A stretch of 64,000 bases of DNA from Clostridium saccharoperbutylacetonicum N1-4(HMT) (GTDB taxonomy: Bacteria > Bacillota > Clostridia > Clostridiales > Clostridiaceae). The stretch spans positions 738,501 through 802,500 of the forward strand of contig NC_020291.1 in the NCBI RefSeq assembly GCF_000340885.1, read 5' to 3'. The position numbers and the translations under genes were made by a program. The notes beneath the pieces were generated by a model. That model worked only from the letters and a program-made list of their open reading frames with translations, was not told the DNA's origin and made no database searches. This document shows positions 17,010 through 26,120 of the stretch, one piece after another; position 1 is the first letter of the stretch, and the number at the start of each line of letters is the position of its first letter.

Positions 17010-19739
17010 ATGTTAAAAAAGGTAATTAAAATTAATGGAGCTAGCAGGACTCTAATTATTGACCCAGAAAGCTCACTCTCTGATGTTTTAAGAAAACAAT
17101 TACATTTAACTGGTACCAAGGTTGGCTGTGGAATAGGTGAATGTGGTGCTTGTAATGTCATAATGAATGGTAAAGTAGTTAAGTCATGCATAACTAGAAT
17201 GAAAAGAGTGCCAGATGAAGCTGAAATTATTACTATTGAAGGTATTGGAACTCAAGATGATTTACATCATATTCAATTTGCGTGGATGATACATGGAGCA
17301 GCGCAATGTGGATTTTGTACCCCTGGTTTCATAGTAAGTGCAAAGGCACTTTTAGATGAAAATAATAATCCGACAAGAGAAGATGTAAGAAATTGGTTCC
17401 AAAAAAACAGAAATGTTTGTAGATGTACAGGATATAAACCTTTAATAGATGCTGTAATGGAAGCTGCTAGATTAATTAGAGGTGAAGTTACAAGAGAGCA
17501 GTTGTGGTTTAAACTTCCGGTTGGTGCTACTTTATTGGGTACTGATGCAGTAAGACCTTCTGCTTGTGCGAAAGTTACTGGAACTTGGGACTTTGGTGCT
17601 GATCTAGGATTAAAGCTTCCAGAAAATACTTTACATATTAAACTTGTTCAAGCAACGGTTTCTCATGCTAATATTATTTCAATTGATACAGCTGAAGCTG
17701 AAAAGATGCCTGGAGTATATAAAGTTATTACTTATAAAGATGTAAAAGGCACAAATAGAATTAATGGTTTAGCATTCCCATCAAACAAAGGTGATGGACT
17801 TGAAAGACCAATATTAAATGATAAGAAAATATTCCAATTTGGTGATGCAATTGCAATGGTTCTTGCAGATACACCTACTCATGCTGAAAATGCAGCTAAA
17901 AAAGTTGTTGTAGAAATTGAAGAATTACCTGCATATATGAGTGCACCAGCTGCTATGGCAGAAGATGCTATTGAAATACATCCAGGAACCCCTAATATTT
18001 ATTTTGAAACAAGAGTTGTCAAGGGTGAAGATACAGCACCTTTGATGGAAGAATTATCTTATGTTGTTGAAGATGATTCATATGTAGGAAGACAACCTCA
18101 CTTGCCAATTGAACCAGACGTTGGATTCGCGTATTTTAATGAAGATGGGCAATTAGTAATTCACTCAAAGAGTGTTGCACTGCATTTCCATGCACTTATG
18201 ATAGCAGATGGTATTGGTCTTCCAGTAGATAAAATTTCAATAGTTCAAAATCCAACAGGAGGAACTTTTGGTTATAAATTTAGTCCTACAATTGAAGCCT
18301 TACTTGGAGTTGCAGCAATTGAAACAGGAAAACCAGTATATCTAGAATTTAACATGTTCCAACAAATTACTTATACTGGAAAGAGATCTCCATTCTATAT
18401 GCATATAAAAATGGGTGCTGATGCAGATGGAAAAATAAAAGCAATGGAAACAGATTGGTCTGTTGACCATGGTCCATATTCTGAGTTTGGTGATTTGCTT
18501 ACAACAAGAGGATCGCAATTTATGGGTGCAGGTTACAGAATTGATAACATCAGAGGAGAAGGAAGAACTGTTGCCACAAATCATGCATGGGGATCAGCGT
18601 TCAGAGGATATGGTTCACCACAAAGTTTGTTTGCGTCAGAAGTGTTGATTGATGAACTTGCTGAAAAAATTGGGATGGATCCACTAGAATTTAGATATAA
18701 GAATGTTTATAGACAAGGTGATACAACTCCTAATGGTTGCGAACCAGATGTAATTGTTCTTCCACAATTACTTGATATGATTAGACCTTATTATAAGGAA
18801 GCAAAGGAAACAGCAAATGAAAAGAATAAGACAAGCACTGATAAAAAATATGGAGCTGGAATATCATTATTGATTTATGGCTGTGGACTTGATGGACCTG
18901 ATACGTCTGAAGCTTGGGCAGAGTTGACAGAAGATGGTGTAATAGTTGGAAACTCATGGGAAGATCATGGACAAGGGGCAGATATGGGAACTTTAGCAAT
19001 ATCATATGAGACCTTAAGAAAAGCAGGGTTTACGCCAGAAAATATCAAGTTAGTATTAAATGATATGAATTTTACACCAAATAGTGGACCAGCAGGTGGA
19101 AGCCGTTCAAATGTTCTTACAGGTAATGCAACTAGAGTTGCTTGTGAAAACTTACTTGAAGGCATGAAGAAACCAGATGGAACTTACAGAAGTTATCATG
19201 AAATGATAGCAGAAGAAAAGCCAGTTAAATATTATGGAAAATGGACAGCGCCTTGTACAGCATGTGATGTAGAAACTTCACAAGGAAATCCATTCCCAAC
19301 ATACATGTATGGAGTATTGTTGGCAGAGGTAGAAGTAGATATAAATACTGGAAAAGCTAAAGTTGAAAAACTAGTAATAGCATCTGATATTGGAGTTATT
19401 ATAAATAAACTTGTAGTTGATGGTCAGATTCTTGGAGGTTTAGCTCAAGGTATTGGTCTTGCGTTAACTGAAGACTTTGAGGATCTTAAGAAACATACAA
19501 CATTGACTGGTTGTGGAATTCCACAAGTAAGAGATGTAACTGATGATATAACATTACTTTATTTAGAAACTCCAAGACCACTTGGACCTTATGGGGCATC
19601 AGGTGCTGGTGAAATGCCATTATCTGCACCACATGCAGCAATTGTTAATGCAATCTATGATGCTTGTGGAGTTAGAATAACACATCTTCCAGCACTTCCA
19701 GAAAAGATACTTGCTGGTTTGAAAAAATTAAATAAGTAA
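17010..19739 (+). CDS. mop: Molybdenum-dependent aldehyde oxidoreductase (MOP type, FAD-free)
   Basis: This 909-residue protein is a close full-length relative of Desulfovibrio gigas MOP. Two 2Fe-2S clusters lie in the N-terminal 160 residues (C40, C45, C48, C60; C100, C103, C137, C139), and the molybdopterin-binding part carries GGTFGYKF, RGYG, DHGQGAD and the catalytic glutamate E868 in GASGAGEMP. Like MOP it fuses Fe-S and Mo domains and has no FAD subunit, so electrons leave by a partner such as ferredoxin or the product of the next gene. It oxidises aldehydes to acids in the cytoplasm, or reduces acids if electrons are low in potential. D. gigas MOP uses molybdopterin cytosine dinucleotide, consistent with the NTP-transferase downstream. 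AGGGGGA precedes the ATG. Confidence 0.95.
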   Translation: MLKKVIKINGASRTLIIDPESSLSDVLRKQLHLTGTKVGCGIGECGACNVIMNGKVVKSCITRMKRVPDEAEIITIEGIGTQDDLHHIQFAWMIHGAAQCGFCTPGFIVSAKALLDENNNPTREDVRNWFQKNRNVCRCTGYKPLIDAVMEAARLIRGEVTREQLWFKLPVGATLLGTDAVRPSACAKVTGTWDFGADLGLKLPENTLHIKLVQATVSHANIISIDTAEAEKMPGVYKVITYKDVKGTNRINGLAFPSNKGDGLERPILNDKKIFQFGDAIAMVLADTPTHAENAAKKVVVEIEELPAYMSAPAAMAEDAIEIHPGTPNIYFETRVVKGEDTAPLMEELSYVVEDDSYVGRQPHLPIEPDVGFAYFNEDGQLVIHSKSVALHFHALMIADGIGLPVDKISIVQNPTGGTFGYKFSPTIEALLGVAAIETGKPVYLEFNMFQQITYTGKRSPFYMHIKMGADADGKIKAMETDWSVDHGPYSEFGDLLTTRGSQFMGAGYRIDNIRGEGRTVATNHAWGSAFRGYGSPQSLFASEVLIDELAEKIGMDPLEFRYKNVYRQGDTTPNGCEPDVIVLPQLLDMIRPYYKEAKETANEKNKTSTDKKYGAGISLLIYGCGLDGPDTSEAWAELTEDGVIVGNSWEDHGQGADMGTLAISYETLRKAGFTPENIKLVLNDMNFTPNSGPAGGSRSNVLTGNATRVACENLLEGMKKPDGTYRSYHEMIAEEKPVKYYGKWTAPCTACDVETSQGNPFPTYMYGVLLAEVEVDINTGKAKVEKLVIASDIGVIINKLVVDGQILGGLAQGIGLALTEDFEDLKKHTTLTGCGIPQVRDVTDDITLLYLETPRPLGPYGASGAGEMPLSAPHAAIVNAIYDACGVRITHLPALPEKILAGLKKLNK

Positions 19740-19754
19740 TATTATTTTAGTATT

Positions 19755-19805
19755 GGAGCCTAAGGTATGTAAGATGCAAAAACATACCTTGGGCTCTAGC
19801 TAAAA
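19755..19805. other. Stem-loop between mop and the electron-transfer gene
   Basis: AGCCTAAGGTATGT (19757-19770) pairs with ACATACCTTGGGCT (19782-19795) across an 11-nt loop. On the plus strand it is followed by A-rich, not T-rich sequence, so it is more likely a processing or stability element than a full terminator; expression of the downstream genes may be lower than that of mop. Confidence 0.55.
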
Positions 19806-19860
19806 AAATCAAGGATCAATACGTAGTAGTCAATTATCAATTGTCAATAATCAATTTTCA

Positions 19861-19926
19861 AACTGTAAATTGAATAACTCTTCAGTTCAACTGTAAACTG
19901 TAAATTGTGAACTGTAAACTGAAAAC
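19861..19926 (+). repeat. AACTGTAAACTG-type short repeats before the ribosome binding site
   Basis: Several degenerate copies of AACTGTAAA(C/T)TG occur, the last cluster at 19889-19926 ending in AACTGAAAACGGGGGTG, which is the ribosome binding site of the 19938 gene. Similar clusters precede the ethanolamine permease gene (55469) and eutB (56998). Confidence 0.7.
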
Positions 19927-19937
19927 GGGGGTGTCAA

Positions 19938-22211
19938 ATGGATCTAGATAAACTTCTTTCTATACAGGACAGGTGCATAAATGATAATCCGCCTGCATGT
20001 AATACTCAATGTCCTATTCATGTTGATGTCAAAGGAATTACATTAGAAGTAGGAAAAGGAAATTTTGAAGAAGCATATAAAATACTAAAAAAAAGAATGC
20101 CCTTTACTAATATTATAGGCTTAATTTGTGATCATCCTTGTGAAGATTTCTGCATAACAAAAAATCTAGGAGGGGCAATTTCAATTCACGAACTTGAAAA
20201 AGCTGTAATAGCTTATGGGAAAAATGCAAAAATAAAAAAACTGCCAATTCCTAAACTTTCTAAAAAAATTGCAGTAATTGGTGGGGGGATAAGTGGAGTT
20301 ACTTGTGCCTGTGATCTTAATGAAAAAGGCTATAGTGTTGATATTTTTGAAAAGGAAAATATGCTTGCAAATACTATTTTTGAAGCTTATAAGGAAAAAT
20401 TGGACCTAAAATTAATACAAGAAGAAATCAGCAAGATCGAAAATTTAGGTATTGAAATAGAATTGAACAGTGAAGTGACTCCAGAAAAATTAACAGATAT
20501 TATTGCTGAATATGATGGAGTTTATATTGGTACAGGTGAATGGAAAGAAAAATTTGATATTGATGAAGCTACACTACAGACACAGATTGAGAAAGTTTTT
20601 ATTGGAGGAAAACTTGTAACAGGAAATGAGTCAGTTATACAGGCAGTAGCAACAGGAAGAAGTGCTGCTGTATCACTCGATAGGTTTGTTCAGAAGAAAT
20701 CACTTACTGCTTCAAGAGGAAAAGAAGGTGCTTATGAAAGTGTGCTTGAAGTGGAGATAAATGATCAAGAAGTTTTACCGAGAATACTACCTAAAGATAT
20801 TGCTTTTAGTAGAGAAGAGGCAATTGATGAAGCCTTGAGATGTATTCAATGTGAATGTCATAAGTGTGTTAAAGCTTGTATCCATCTTCAAAAGGAGAAA
20901 TTAGATCCTAAAGCTTATATAAGAACAATTAATCAAAATGAAAGAATAATTCTTGGTGATCATTATGCAAATAAGACAATAAATTCTTGTTTAGAATGTG
21001 GATTATGTGGTGCTGTTTGCCCAACTGGAATAGATATGGGAGAAATTATAAAAGAAACGCGAAGAAGTATGGTTTCAAAGGAGAAAATGCCACAGTCTGC
21101 GCATGATTTTGCATTAAAGGACATGGAATATACAAATAGCAGCTATTTTGAATTAGTAAAACATGAACCTGGCACAAACAATAGCAGTTATGTATTTTAT
21201 CCAGGCTGTCAGTTAAGTGCAACTTATCCTGATTATGTGATAAAGGTGTATAAATATTTAATGGAAAAGATTCAAGGTGGTGTTGGCCTATATTTAGGCT
21301 GTTGTGGAGCACCAGCTGATTTCGCGGGGCAAGAAGAACAATTTAAAAATAGCATGGCAAAAATTTATGCTAATATTGAGAATTTGGGTAAACCAGTAGT
21401 TATAACAGCCTGCTCTACATGTTTTAATAATTTTACAACTGGTATGGGTGATATAGAAATTAAATCTCTTTGGGAAGTATTTAATGAAAATGGACTTCCA
21501 AGTGATGTTAAACTCGGAGATGGAAAAATCTTAGCAGTACATGATGCTTGTACTACAAGGAAAGAAAAAAATATTCATGAGAGCATAAGAAATATTGCTA
21601 AGAGTTTAAACTATAAAATCGAAGAACCTAAATATACAAAGGAAACCACTAAGTGCTGTGGCTTTGGAGGAGTTGTTTACTTTGCTAATAAGGAATTTAG
21701 CAAGGAAGTAACAGAAGATAGAATAAAGGAATCAGACAATGATTTTCTTGCTTACTGTGCTATGTGTAGGGATTTATTTACATTGAAAGGTAAAAAAACC
21801 TATCATATTTTAGATTTAATATTTGGAAATGACGAAGAGAATATTTCAGATATAAAGGTTCCAACCTTGTCTGAAAGACGAGCAAATAGATTTAAGCTTA
21901 AGAAAAAAATGCTTAAGGATTTTTGGGGTGAATTGATGGAAATAAAAGATGAATATGAAGATTTAAAAATAGTTATTGATGATAACATAAGGAATAAGAT
22001 GGAAGATGAACTCATTCTCGAATCTGATATTAAAAAAGTAATAGGTGAAGCAGAAAAAACTAAGAATAGCTTTTTCAATCCTGAGAATGGACATGTTCTT
22101 GCATGGAGAAGACTTGTAAATGTGACCTTTTGGGTGGAATATCAAAAAGTTGAAGATTCTTTTAATATTATAAATGCTTATAGCCATAGAATGCATGTAA
22201 CGGGGGTATGA
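19938..22211 (+). CDS. Fused GltD-like flavoprotein / 4Fe-4S / CCG-domain electron-transfer protein
   Basis: This 757-residue redox protein begins with the cysteine-rich Fe-S domain found before GltD-type flavoproteins (CNTQCPIHVDVKG; CDHPCEDFC), then a nucleotide-binding fold (VIGGGISG near 113-120) that is shorter than usual. A dicluster ferredoxin part (CIQCECHKCVKAC; CLECGLCGAVCP) and two CCG motifs of the HdrB/GlpC type (LGCCGAPAD; CCGFGG) follow. The last ~110 residues match nothing I know. It resembles the DVU_1558-type pyridine-nucleotide-disulfide/dicluster protein of sulfate reducers and is probably the electron partner of the adjacent FAD-free aldehyde oxidoreductase. The TGA stop overlaps the next start. 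Confidence 0.8.
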   Translation: MDLDKLLSIQDRCINDNPPACNTQCPIHVDVKGITLEVGKGNFEEAYKILKKRMPFTNIIGLICDHPCEDFCITKNLGGAISIHELEKAVIAYGKNAKIKKLPIPKLSKKIAVIGGGISGVTCACDLNEKGYSVDIFEKENMLANTIFEAYKEKLDLKLIQEEISKIENLGIEIELNSEVTPEKLTDIIAEYDGVYIGTGEWKEKFDIDEATLQTQIEKVFIGGKLVTGNESVIQAVATGRSAAVSLDRFVQKKSLTASRGKEGAYESVLEVEINDQEVLPRILPKDIAFSREEAIDEALRCIQCECHKCVKACIHLQKEKLDPKAYIRTINQNERIILGDHYANKTINSCLECGLCGAVCPTGIDMGEIIKETRRSMVSKEKMPQSAHDFALKDMEYTNSSYFELVKHEPGTNNSSYVFYPGCQLSATYPDYVIKVYKYLMEKIQGGVGLYLGCCGAPADFAGQEEQFKNSMAKIYANIENLGKPVVITACSTCFNNFTTGMGDIEIKSLWEVFNENGLPSDVKLGDGKILAVHDACTTRKEKNIHESIRNIAKSLNYKIEEPKYTKETTKCCGFGGVVYFANKEFSKEVTEDRIKESDNDFLAYCAMCRDLFTLKGKKTYHILDLIFGNDEENISDIKVPTLSERRANRFKLKKKMLKDFWGELMEIKDEYEDLKIVIDDNIRNKMEDELILESDIKKVIGEAEKTKNSFFNPENGHVLAWRRLVNVTFWVEYQKVEDSFNIINAYSHRMHVTGV

Positions 22212-22423
22212 CTATGAAACAAGATAATAGCGAAAAAAATAATAAATGGTTATGCTCAAAGTGTGGAAATCCTCTCGAAGAAGGTCCGGTTAAGGCTGAG
22301 TATCTTGGGGGTAATTTCGAAATAGAATTATTAGAATGTCCTGTTTGTAAAAATGTACTTATTACAGAAGAACTTGCTGCTGGTCAAATGCTTGAAGTAG
22401 AAAAAAGCCTGGAGGACAAATGA
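22208..22423 (+). CDS. Small CxxC/CxxC redox or zinc-ribbon protein (DVU_1557-like)
   Basis: This 71-residue protein has two CxxC pairs (CSKCGNPLEEG near 15-25 and CPVCKN near 43-48) spaced as in zinc ribbons and rubredoxin-like proteins. It overlaps the upstream gene by 4 bp (ATGA) and the downstream methyltransferase by 4 bp, so all three are translationally coupled. By position it matches the small redox protein of the Desulfovibrio DVU_1551-1559 neighbourhood. The function is unknown. Confidence 0.75.
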   Translation: MTMKQDNSEKNNKWLCSKCGNPLEEGPVKAEYLGGNFEIELLECPVCKNVLITEELAAGQMLEVEKSLEDK

Positions 22424-23133
22424 GAAGTTGTTCCATATATGAAAATGAAGATATGAGAGGCGTAACAGGAGACACCTTAAGACCAGGAGGAATGTTTCTT
22501 ACTGATAGGACAATTGAGCTATGCAATTTTAAAGCTGGAGATAAAATACTTGATATTGGCTGCGGAATGGGAGTAACTGTAGAGAGAGTTAAAAGGGTCT
22601 ATGGTTTAGAAACTTTTGGAGTTGATCCTTCCTTAAAATTATTGGAGCTAGGCAGAGAAAAATATGGAGATCATAATATAGAACTTGGAAGAGGAGAAGA
22701 GCTGCCACATAATAATGAGTTTTTTAATGGTGTTATGGCTGAATGCACTATGTCATTAATGGAAGATTTTAAAAAGACAATAAAAGAGAGTAGTAGAGTA
22801 CTTAAAGCTGGTGGTTACTTCGCTATTTCAGATGTTTATGCTAGAAGACCAGAATATTTGGAAGAAGTTGAAAACTATAATATTAATAGCTGCATGAGAG
22901 GCTTGTTCGATATAGAGATACTGAAAAAAGCTGTTATTGAAGCAGATTTTGAAATCATAGGTTTTGAAGATTGGACAGATTTACTTAAACAACTTATGGT
23001 GAAAATAATTTTTAAATATGGATCGATGTCAACATTTTGGGAAGTTGCAACTTGTAGCAGCTGTGGTGATTTTCAAAAAAAACTTACTCTATGTAAACCA
23101 GGATATTTTTTACTTATAGCAAGAAAAAGATGA
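22420..23133 (+). CDS. trsM: SAM-dependent methyltransferase, TrsM-type
   Basis: This 237-residue class I methyltransferase has motif I ILDIGCGMGVTVERVK (near residues 43-58), an acidic motif II region (FGVDPS), and the post-I stretch FFNGVMAECTMSLMEDF. A CSSCG motif lies in the C-terminal third. It is coupled to the small CxxC protein before it (ATGAG overlap) and lies upstream of the C-GCAxxG-C-C and radical SAM genes, the arrangement of the DVU_1556/TrsM family. The methyl acceptor is unknown; a modified cofactor or a cysteine on a partner protein are possibilities (speculative). Confidence 0.78.
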   Translation: MRSCSIYENEDMRGVTGDTLRPGGMFLTDRTIELCNFKAGDKILDIGCGMGVTVERVKRVYGLETFGVDPSLKLLELGREKYGDHNIELGRGEELPHNNEFFNGVMAECTMSLMEDFKKTIKESSRVLKAGGYFAISDVYARRPEYLEEVENYNINSCMRGLFDIEILKKAVIEADFEIIGFEDWTDLLKQLMVKIIFKYGSMSTFWEVATCSSCGDFQKKLTLCKPGYFLLIARKR

Positions 23134-23147
23134 TGGGAGGATTATAA

Positions 23148-23588
23148 ATGGGTGTAGATGCATTTAAAATGTTTAAACTAGCTAGTTCTGGATATTGTTG
23201 TAGTCAAATACTTATAATAATGTATTTTGAAAAGAATGGCCTTGAAAATGTGCCATTAGTGAAGGCTATGGCCGGCCTTTGTGCAGGTGTTGGGAATACA
23301 GGAAGAACCTGTGGAATAATAACTGGAGGAGCATGCTTACTTGGGCTTTATGCCGGTAAAGGATTGGACACTGAAGTTAGAGATGATAATTTAAAGAAAA
23401 TGATTCAAGAATTTGTTCAATGGTTTGAAGATGAATTTGAATATACAGAATGCATTGATTTAATAACTGTAGATGTTCTCAATGACATTAACGAAAGTGA
23501 AGCATATCCAGTAAAATGTGGGAACACCATGCAAAAGTGCTACAACAAAATTGATGAGATTTTAAAAAATTATGGCTATTTAGAATGA
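23148..23588 (+). CDS. C-GCAxxG-C-C family protein (DVU_1555-like)
   Basis: The 146-residue protein has the family's cysteine pattern: C17-C18 (GYCCSQ), C45 (GLCAGVG), C55 (RTCGIITGG) and C63, with two more cysteines near the C-terminus (C125, C131). The fold probably binds a redox-active cysteine set or an Fe-S cluster; no member has a well-defined role that I know. A GGGAGG binding site precedes ATG. Its location between trsM and trsS supports a part in the same pathway. Confidence 0.78.
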   Translation: MGVDAFKMFKLASSGYCCSQILIIMYFEKNGLENVPLVKAMAGLCAGVGNTGRTCGIITGGACLLGLYAGKGLDTEVRDDNLKKMIQEFVQWFEDEFEYTECIDLITVDVLNDINESEAYPVKCGNTMQKCYNKIDEILKNYGYLE

Positions 23589-23601
23589 GAGGATAAAAGA
23601 G

Positions 23602-24915
23602 ATGACTAATGTTATAAGAGAGACTCAAAGCATTTGTCCAGTATGTTTAAAAACTGTTGAAGCAAAGATAATAAAAAGAGATAGAAATTTATATTTAACC
23701 AAAGAGTGTGAAGAACACGGAAAGTTTGAAGCTGTAATTTGGAGAGGAGAACCAAATTATGAAACTTGGATAAGGCTTAAAACGCCAGCATATCCTAAGT
23801 CACCTTTTACTGAGGTTTCAAAAGGATGTCCACATGACTGCGGGCTTTGCAGAGAGCATAGTCAGCATACATGTACAGTTTTAATAGAAGTAACTTCAAG
23901 ATGTAATTTAAACTGTGAATTTTGTTTTGCAGATGCTAATGGAAGTGAACCCGATCCTAAATTAGAGACTATAGAAATGTGGTATGAAAGAATAATTGAA
24001 GCTGGTGGGCCATATAATCTTCAAATATCTGGTGGAGAGCCAACAGTGAGAGAGGATCTTCATGAAGTCATTTCTATGGCTTCAAATAAAGGCTTTAATT
24101 TTGTTCAAATAAATACAAATGGGATTAAGCTTACTGATTATAATTACTTCAAAAAACTAAAAGAAGCAGGGCTCAAATCTATTTTTTTACAGTTTGATGA
24201 TTTAAATGGAGCAGAAATAGAAAAGCTTAGAGGAAGGAACATAATAGAAGAAAAATTAAAAGTAATAGAAAATAGTGCAAAGTTAGGCATTGGTGTAATA
24301 CTCGTATGTACAGTAGTTCCTAATATAAATGATAAAAGTCTTTGGAAGCTTATTGAGTTTGGACTTGAAAATGCACCAACCGTGAGAGGAGTACATTTCC
24401 AACCAGTAAGTTATTTTGGAAGGATACCAAAAATTCCTGAAGATGCTGATAGAATTACAATGCCAGAAGTAATGAGCAGCATAGTAGAACAAAGCAATAA
24501 CAAAATAAAGCTTTCTGATTTTGGTCCATCAGGCTGTGAAAATGCAAGATGTTCATTTCATGCAAATTATGCATATGTTGATAATAAGTTGATTGCCGTG
24601 AGTAAAAAGAATAATTGCTGTGGAGTAGAAGATGGTAAAGAGGGTTCTCATAAAGCAGTTAAATTTGTAGAGAGAAATTGGTCAGGCGTTAAAATGAATA
24701 GATATACTCCTAAGAAAAATTCTTTTGAAGAATTAGCTCAAAAAATAAAAAATGGATTTTTTAGTATATCTGGCATGGCCTTTCAAGATGCTTGGAATCT
24801 TGATATTGAAAGGTTGAAAGATTGCTGTATTCACGTTGTTAGCAAAGAAGGAAATTTAATACCATTTTGTGCTTATAATATTACAGCTGTTAATCAAAAG
24901 AAGTTATATAGGTAA
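23602..24915 (+). CDS. trsS: Radical SAM protein, TrsS-type
   Basis: This 437-residue radical SAM enzyme has the cluster motif C101-x3-C105-x2-C108 (CNLNCEFC) and the SAM-binding ISGGEPTVREDL. It is preceded by a cysteine-rich N-terminal region (ICPVC at 12-15; GCPHDCGLC at 75-83; C91) of the MoaA/tungsten-cofactor-like type that may bind another metal. The C-terminal half has more cysteines (GCENARC; KNNCCG; DCC). Relatives in this neighbourhood can be selenoproteins; here every position is cysteine and no in-frame TGA is seen. It probably carries out a radical modification of a molybdenum cofactor or a protein; the substrate is unknown. Confidence 0.8.
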   Translation: MTNVIRETQSICPVCLKTVEAKIIKRDRNLYLTKECEEHGKFEAVIWRGEPNYETWIRLKTPAYPKSPFTEVSKGCPHDCGLCREHSQHTCTVLIEVTSRCNLNCEFCFADANGSEPDPKLETIEMWYERIIEAGGPYNLQISGGEPTVREDLHEVISMASNKGFNFVQINTNGIKLTDYNYFKKLKEAGLKSIFLQFDDLNGAEIEKLRGRNIIEEKLKVIENSAKLGIGVILVCTVVPNINDKSLWKLIEFGLENAPTVRGVHFQPVSYFGRIPKIPEDADRITMPEVMSSIVEQSNNKIKLSDFGPSGCENARCSFHANYAYVDNKLIAVSKKNNCCGVEDGKEGSHKAVKFVERNWSGVKMNRYTPKKNSFEELAQKIKNGFFSISGMAFQDAWNLDIERLKDCCIHVVSKEGNLIPFCAYNITAVNQKKLYR

Positions 24916-25091
24916 GCTTAATTAATTAAATATTTCTTGAAATATATTGTAGAAAATAGCATTTATGAACTTCTATGGATAGTTTATGGAATATGAAATA
25001 TTGAAAGGTTTTTATTATAGTGGTAAGATGTATTTGTAATATACTGAATTTTCTGCAAAATCACTTAGCGAAATGTTAGGAGGGCAGCATA

Positions 25092-26120
25092 ATGAAAGAA
25101 TTCTATGAAGAAAGATTAGAACTATTGAAGAATAATGAGAGTTTTATTTTAGCTTCTATTTTTGATAGCCAAGGTTCAGCACCAAGAACAACTGGCGCAC
25201 GAATGATAATCAAAAAAGATGGTTCTATTTTAGGAACTGTTGGAGGCGGCAAAGTTGAGGCATTAGTCATTCAACATGGAATAGAATTATTTAATACAAA
25301 AGAAACAGTGTTAAAAGAATATAAACTGCAGGAAACAGAAAATAAGGGAATTGGAATGGCTTGTGGCGGTGATGTCAGAATATTGATGGAATATGTAGAT
25401 GCTCAAAAGCTCCAGTTATATGAGAAAGTGGTTAACTGTTTTAAGAATGGAGAAAAGGCATTTATTATTAGAAAATTTTTTAATGATGGAAATAATATAA
25501 ATTATATATATAAAGATGGACAAGTTATTTTTTCTTCGGAGCATATAGAAGAGGATGAAATTAAAAAGTATTCAGAGGAAGTACGTTATAGAGATTTACT
25601 GCTTATTAAGGAAAACGATTCAGTAGTCCTTATTGAACCTATATGTAATTTAGGAAGATTATATATTTTTGGCGCAGGTCATGTATCTCAAAAACTTGCA
25701 GAGTTAGCTAAAAAAATAGACTTTTTAGTGACTGTAGTTGACTATAGAGCTGAATTTGCAAATACTGAAAGATTCCCTAGTACTGATGATATAATTGTTC
25801 CTAATTCTTTTGAAGGATGTTTTGATAAACTTCCAATAGATAAGGATAGCTATATTGTAATAGTAACAAGTGGGCATTTGTTTGATTTGACTTGCTTAAA
25901 ACAAGCTTTAAGGACAGAAGCATATTATATTGGAATGATAGGAAGTAGGAGAAAACGTAATATTGTTTATGAAGTTCTAAAAGAAGAGGGATTTACTGTT
26001 GAAGATTTTAATAAGGTACATAACCCAATAGGCTTAGAAATTGGTGCAGAAACGCCAGAAGAGATTTCTGTAAGTATTGCAGCAGAGCTTATAAAAGTGA
26101 GAAGAGAGAGAATGCTATGA
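25092..26120 (+). CDS. xdhC: XdhC/CoxI-family molybdenum-hydroxylase maturation factor
   Basis: This 342-residue protein has the XdhC N-terminal domain (GSAPRTTGARMII; GTVGGGKVEA; GMACGGDVRILME) and the C-terminal Rossmann domain (IFGAGHVSQKLAELA; YYIGMIGSRRKRN; HNPIGLEIGAETPEEI). The family binds molybdenum cofactor and promotes addition of the terminal sulfido ligand before insertion into xanthine dehydrogenase-like enzymes. That suits the MOP-type enzyme upstream. It starts behind AGGAGGG after a 176-bp gap and overlaps the next gene by 4 bp. Confidence 0.92.
   Translation: MKEFYEERLELLKNNESFILASIFDSQGSAPRTTGARMIIKKDGSILGTVGGGKVEALVIQHGIELFNTKETVLKEYKLQETENKGIGMACGGDVRILMEYVDAQKLQLYEKVVNCFKNGEKAFIIRKFFNDGNNINYIYKDGQVIFSSEHIEEDEIKKYSEEVRYRDLLLIKENDSVVLIEPICNLGRLYIFGAGHVSQKLAELAKKIDFLVTVVDYRAEFANTERFPSTDDIIVPNSFEGCFDKLPIDKDSYIVIVTSGHLFDLTCLKQALRTEAYYIGMIGSRRKRNIVYEVLKEEGFTVEDFNKVHNPIGLEIGAETPEEISVSIAAELIKVRRERML

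Noticed and set aside
23602..24915. Possible selenocysteine codon in the TrsS-type radical SAM gene
   Set aside because: The frame runs without an internal TGA, the candidate positions are cysteine codons and no SECIS-like hairpin was evident.
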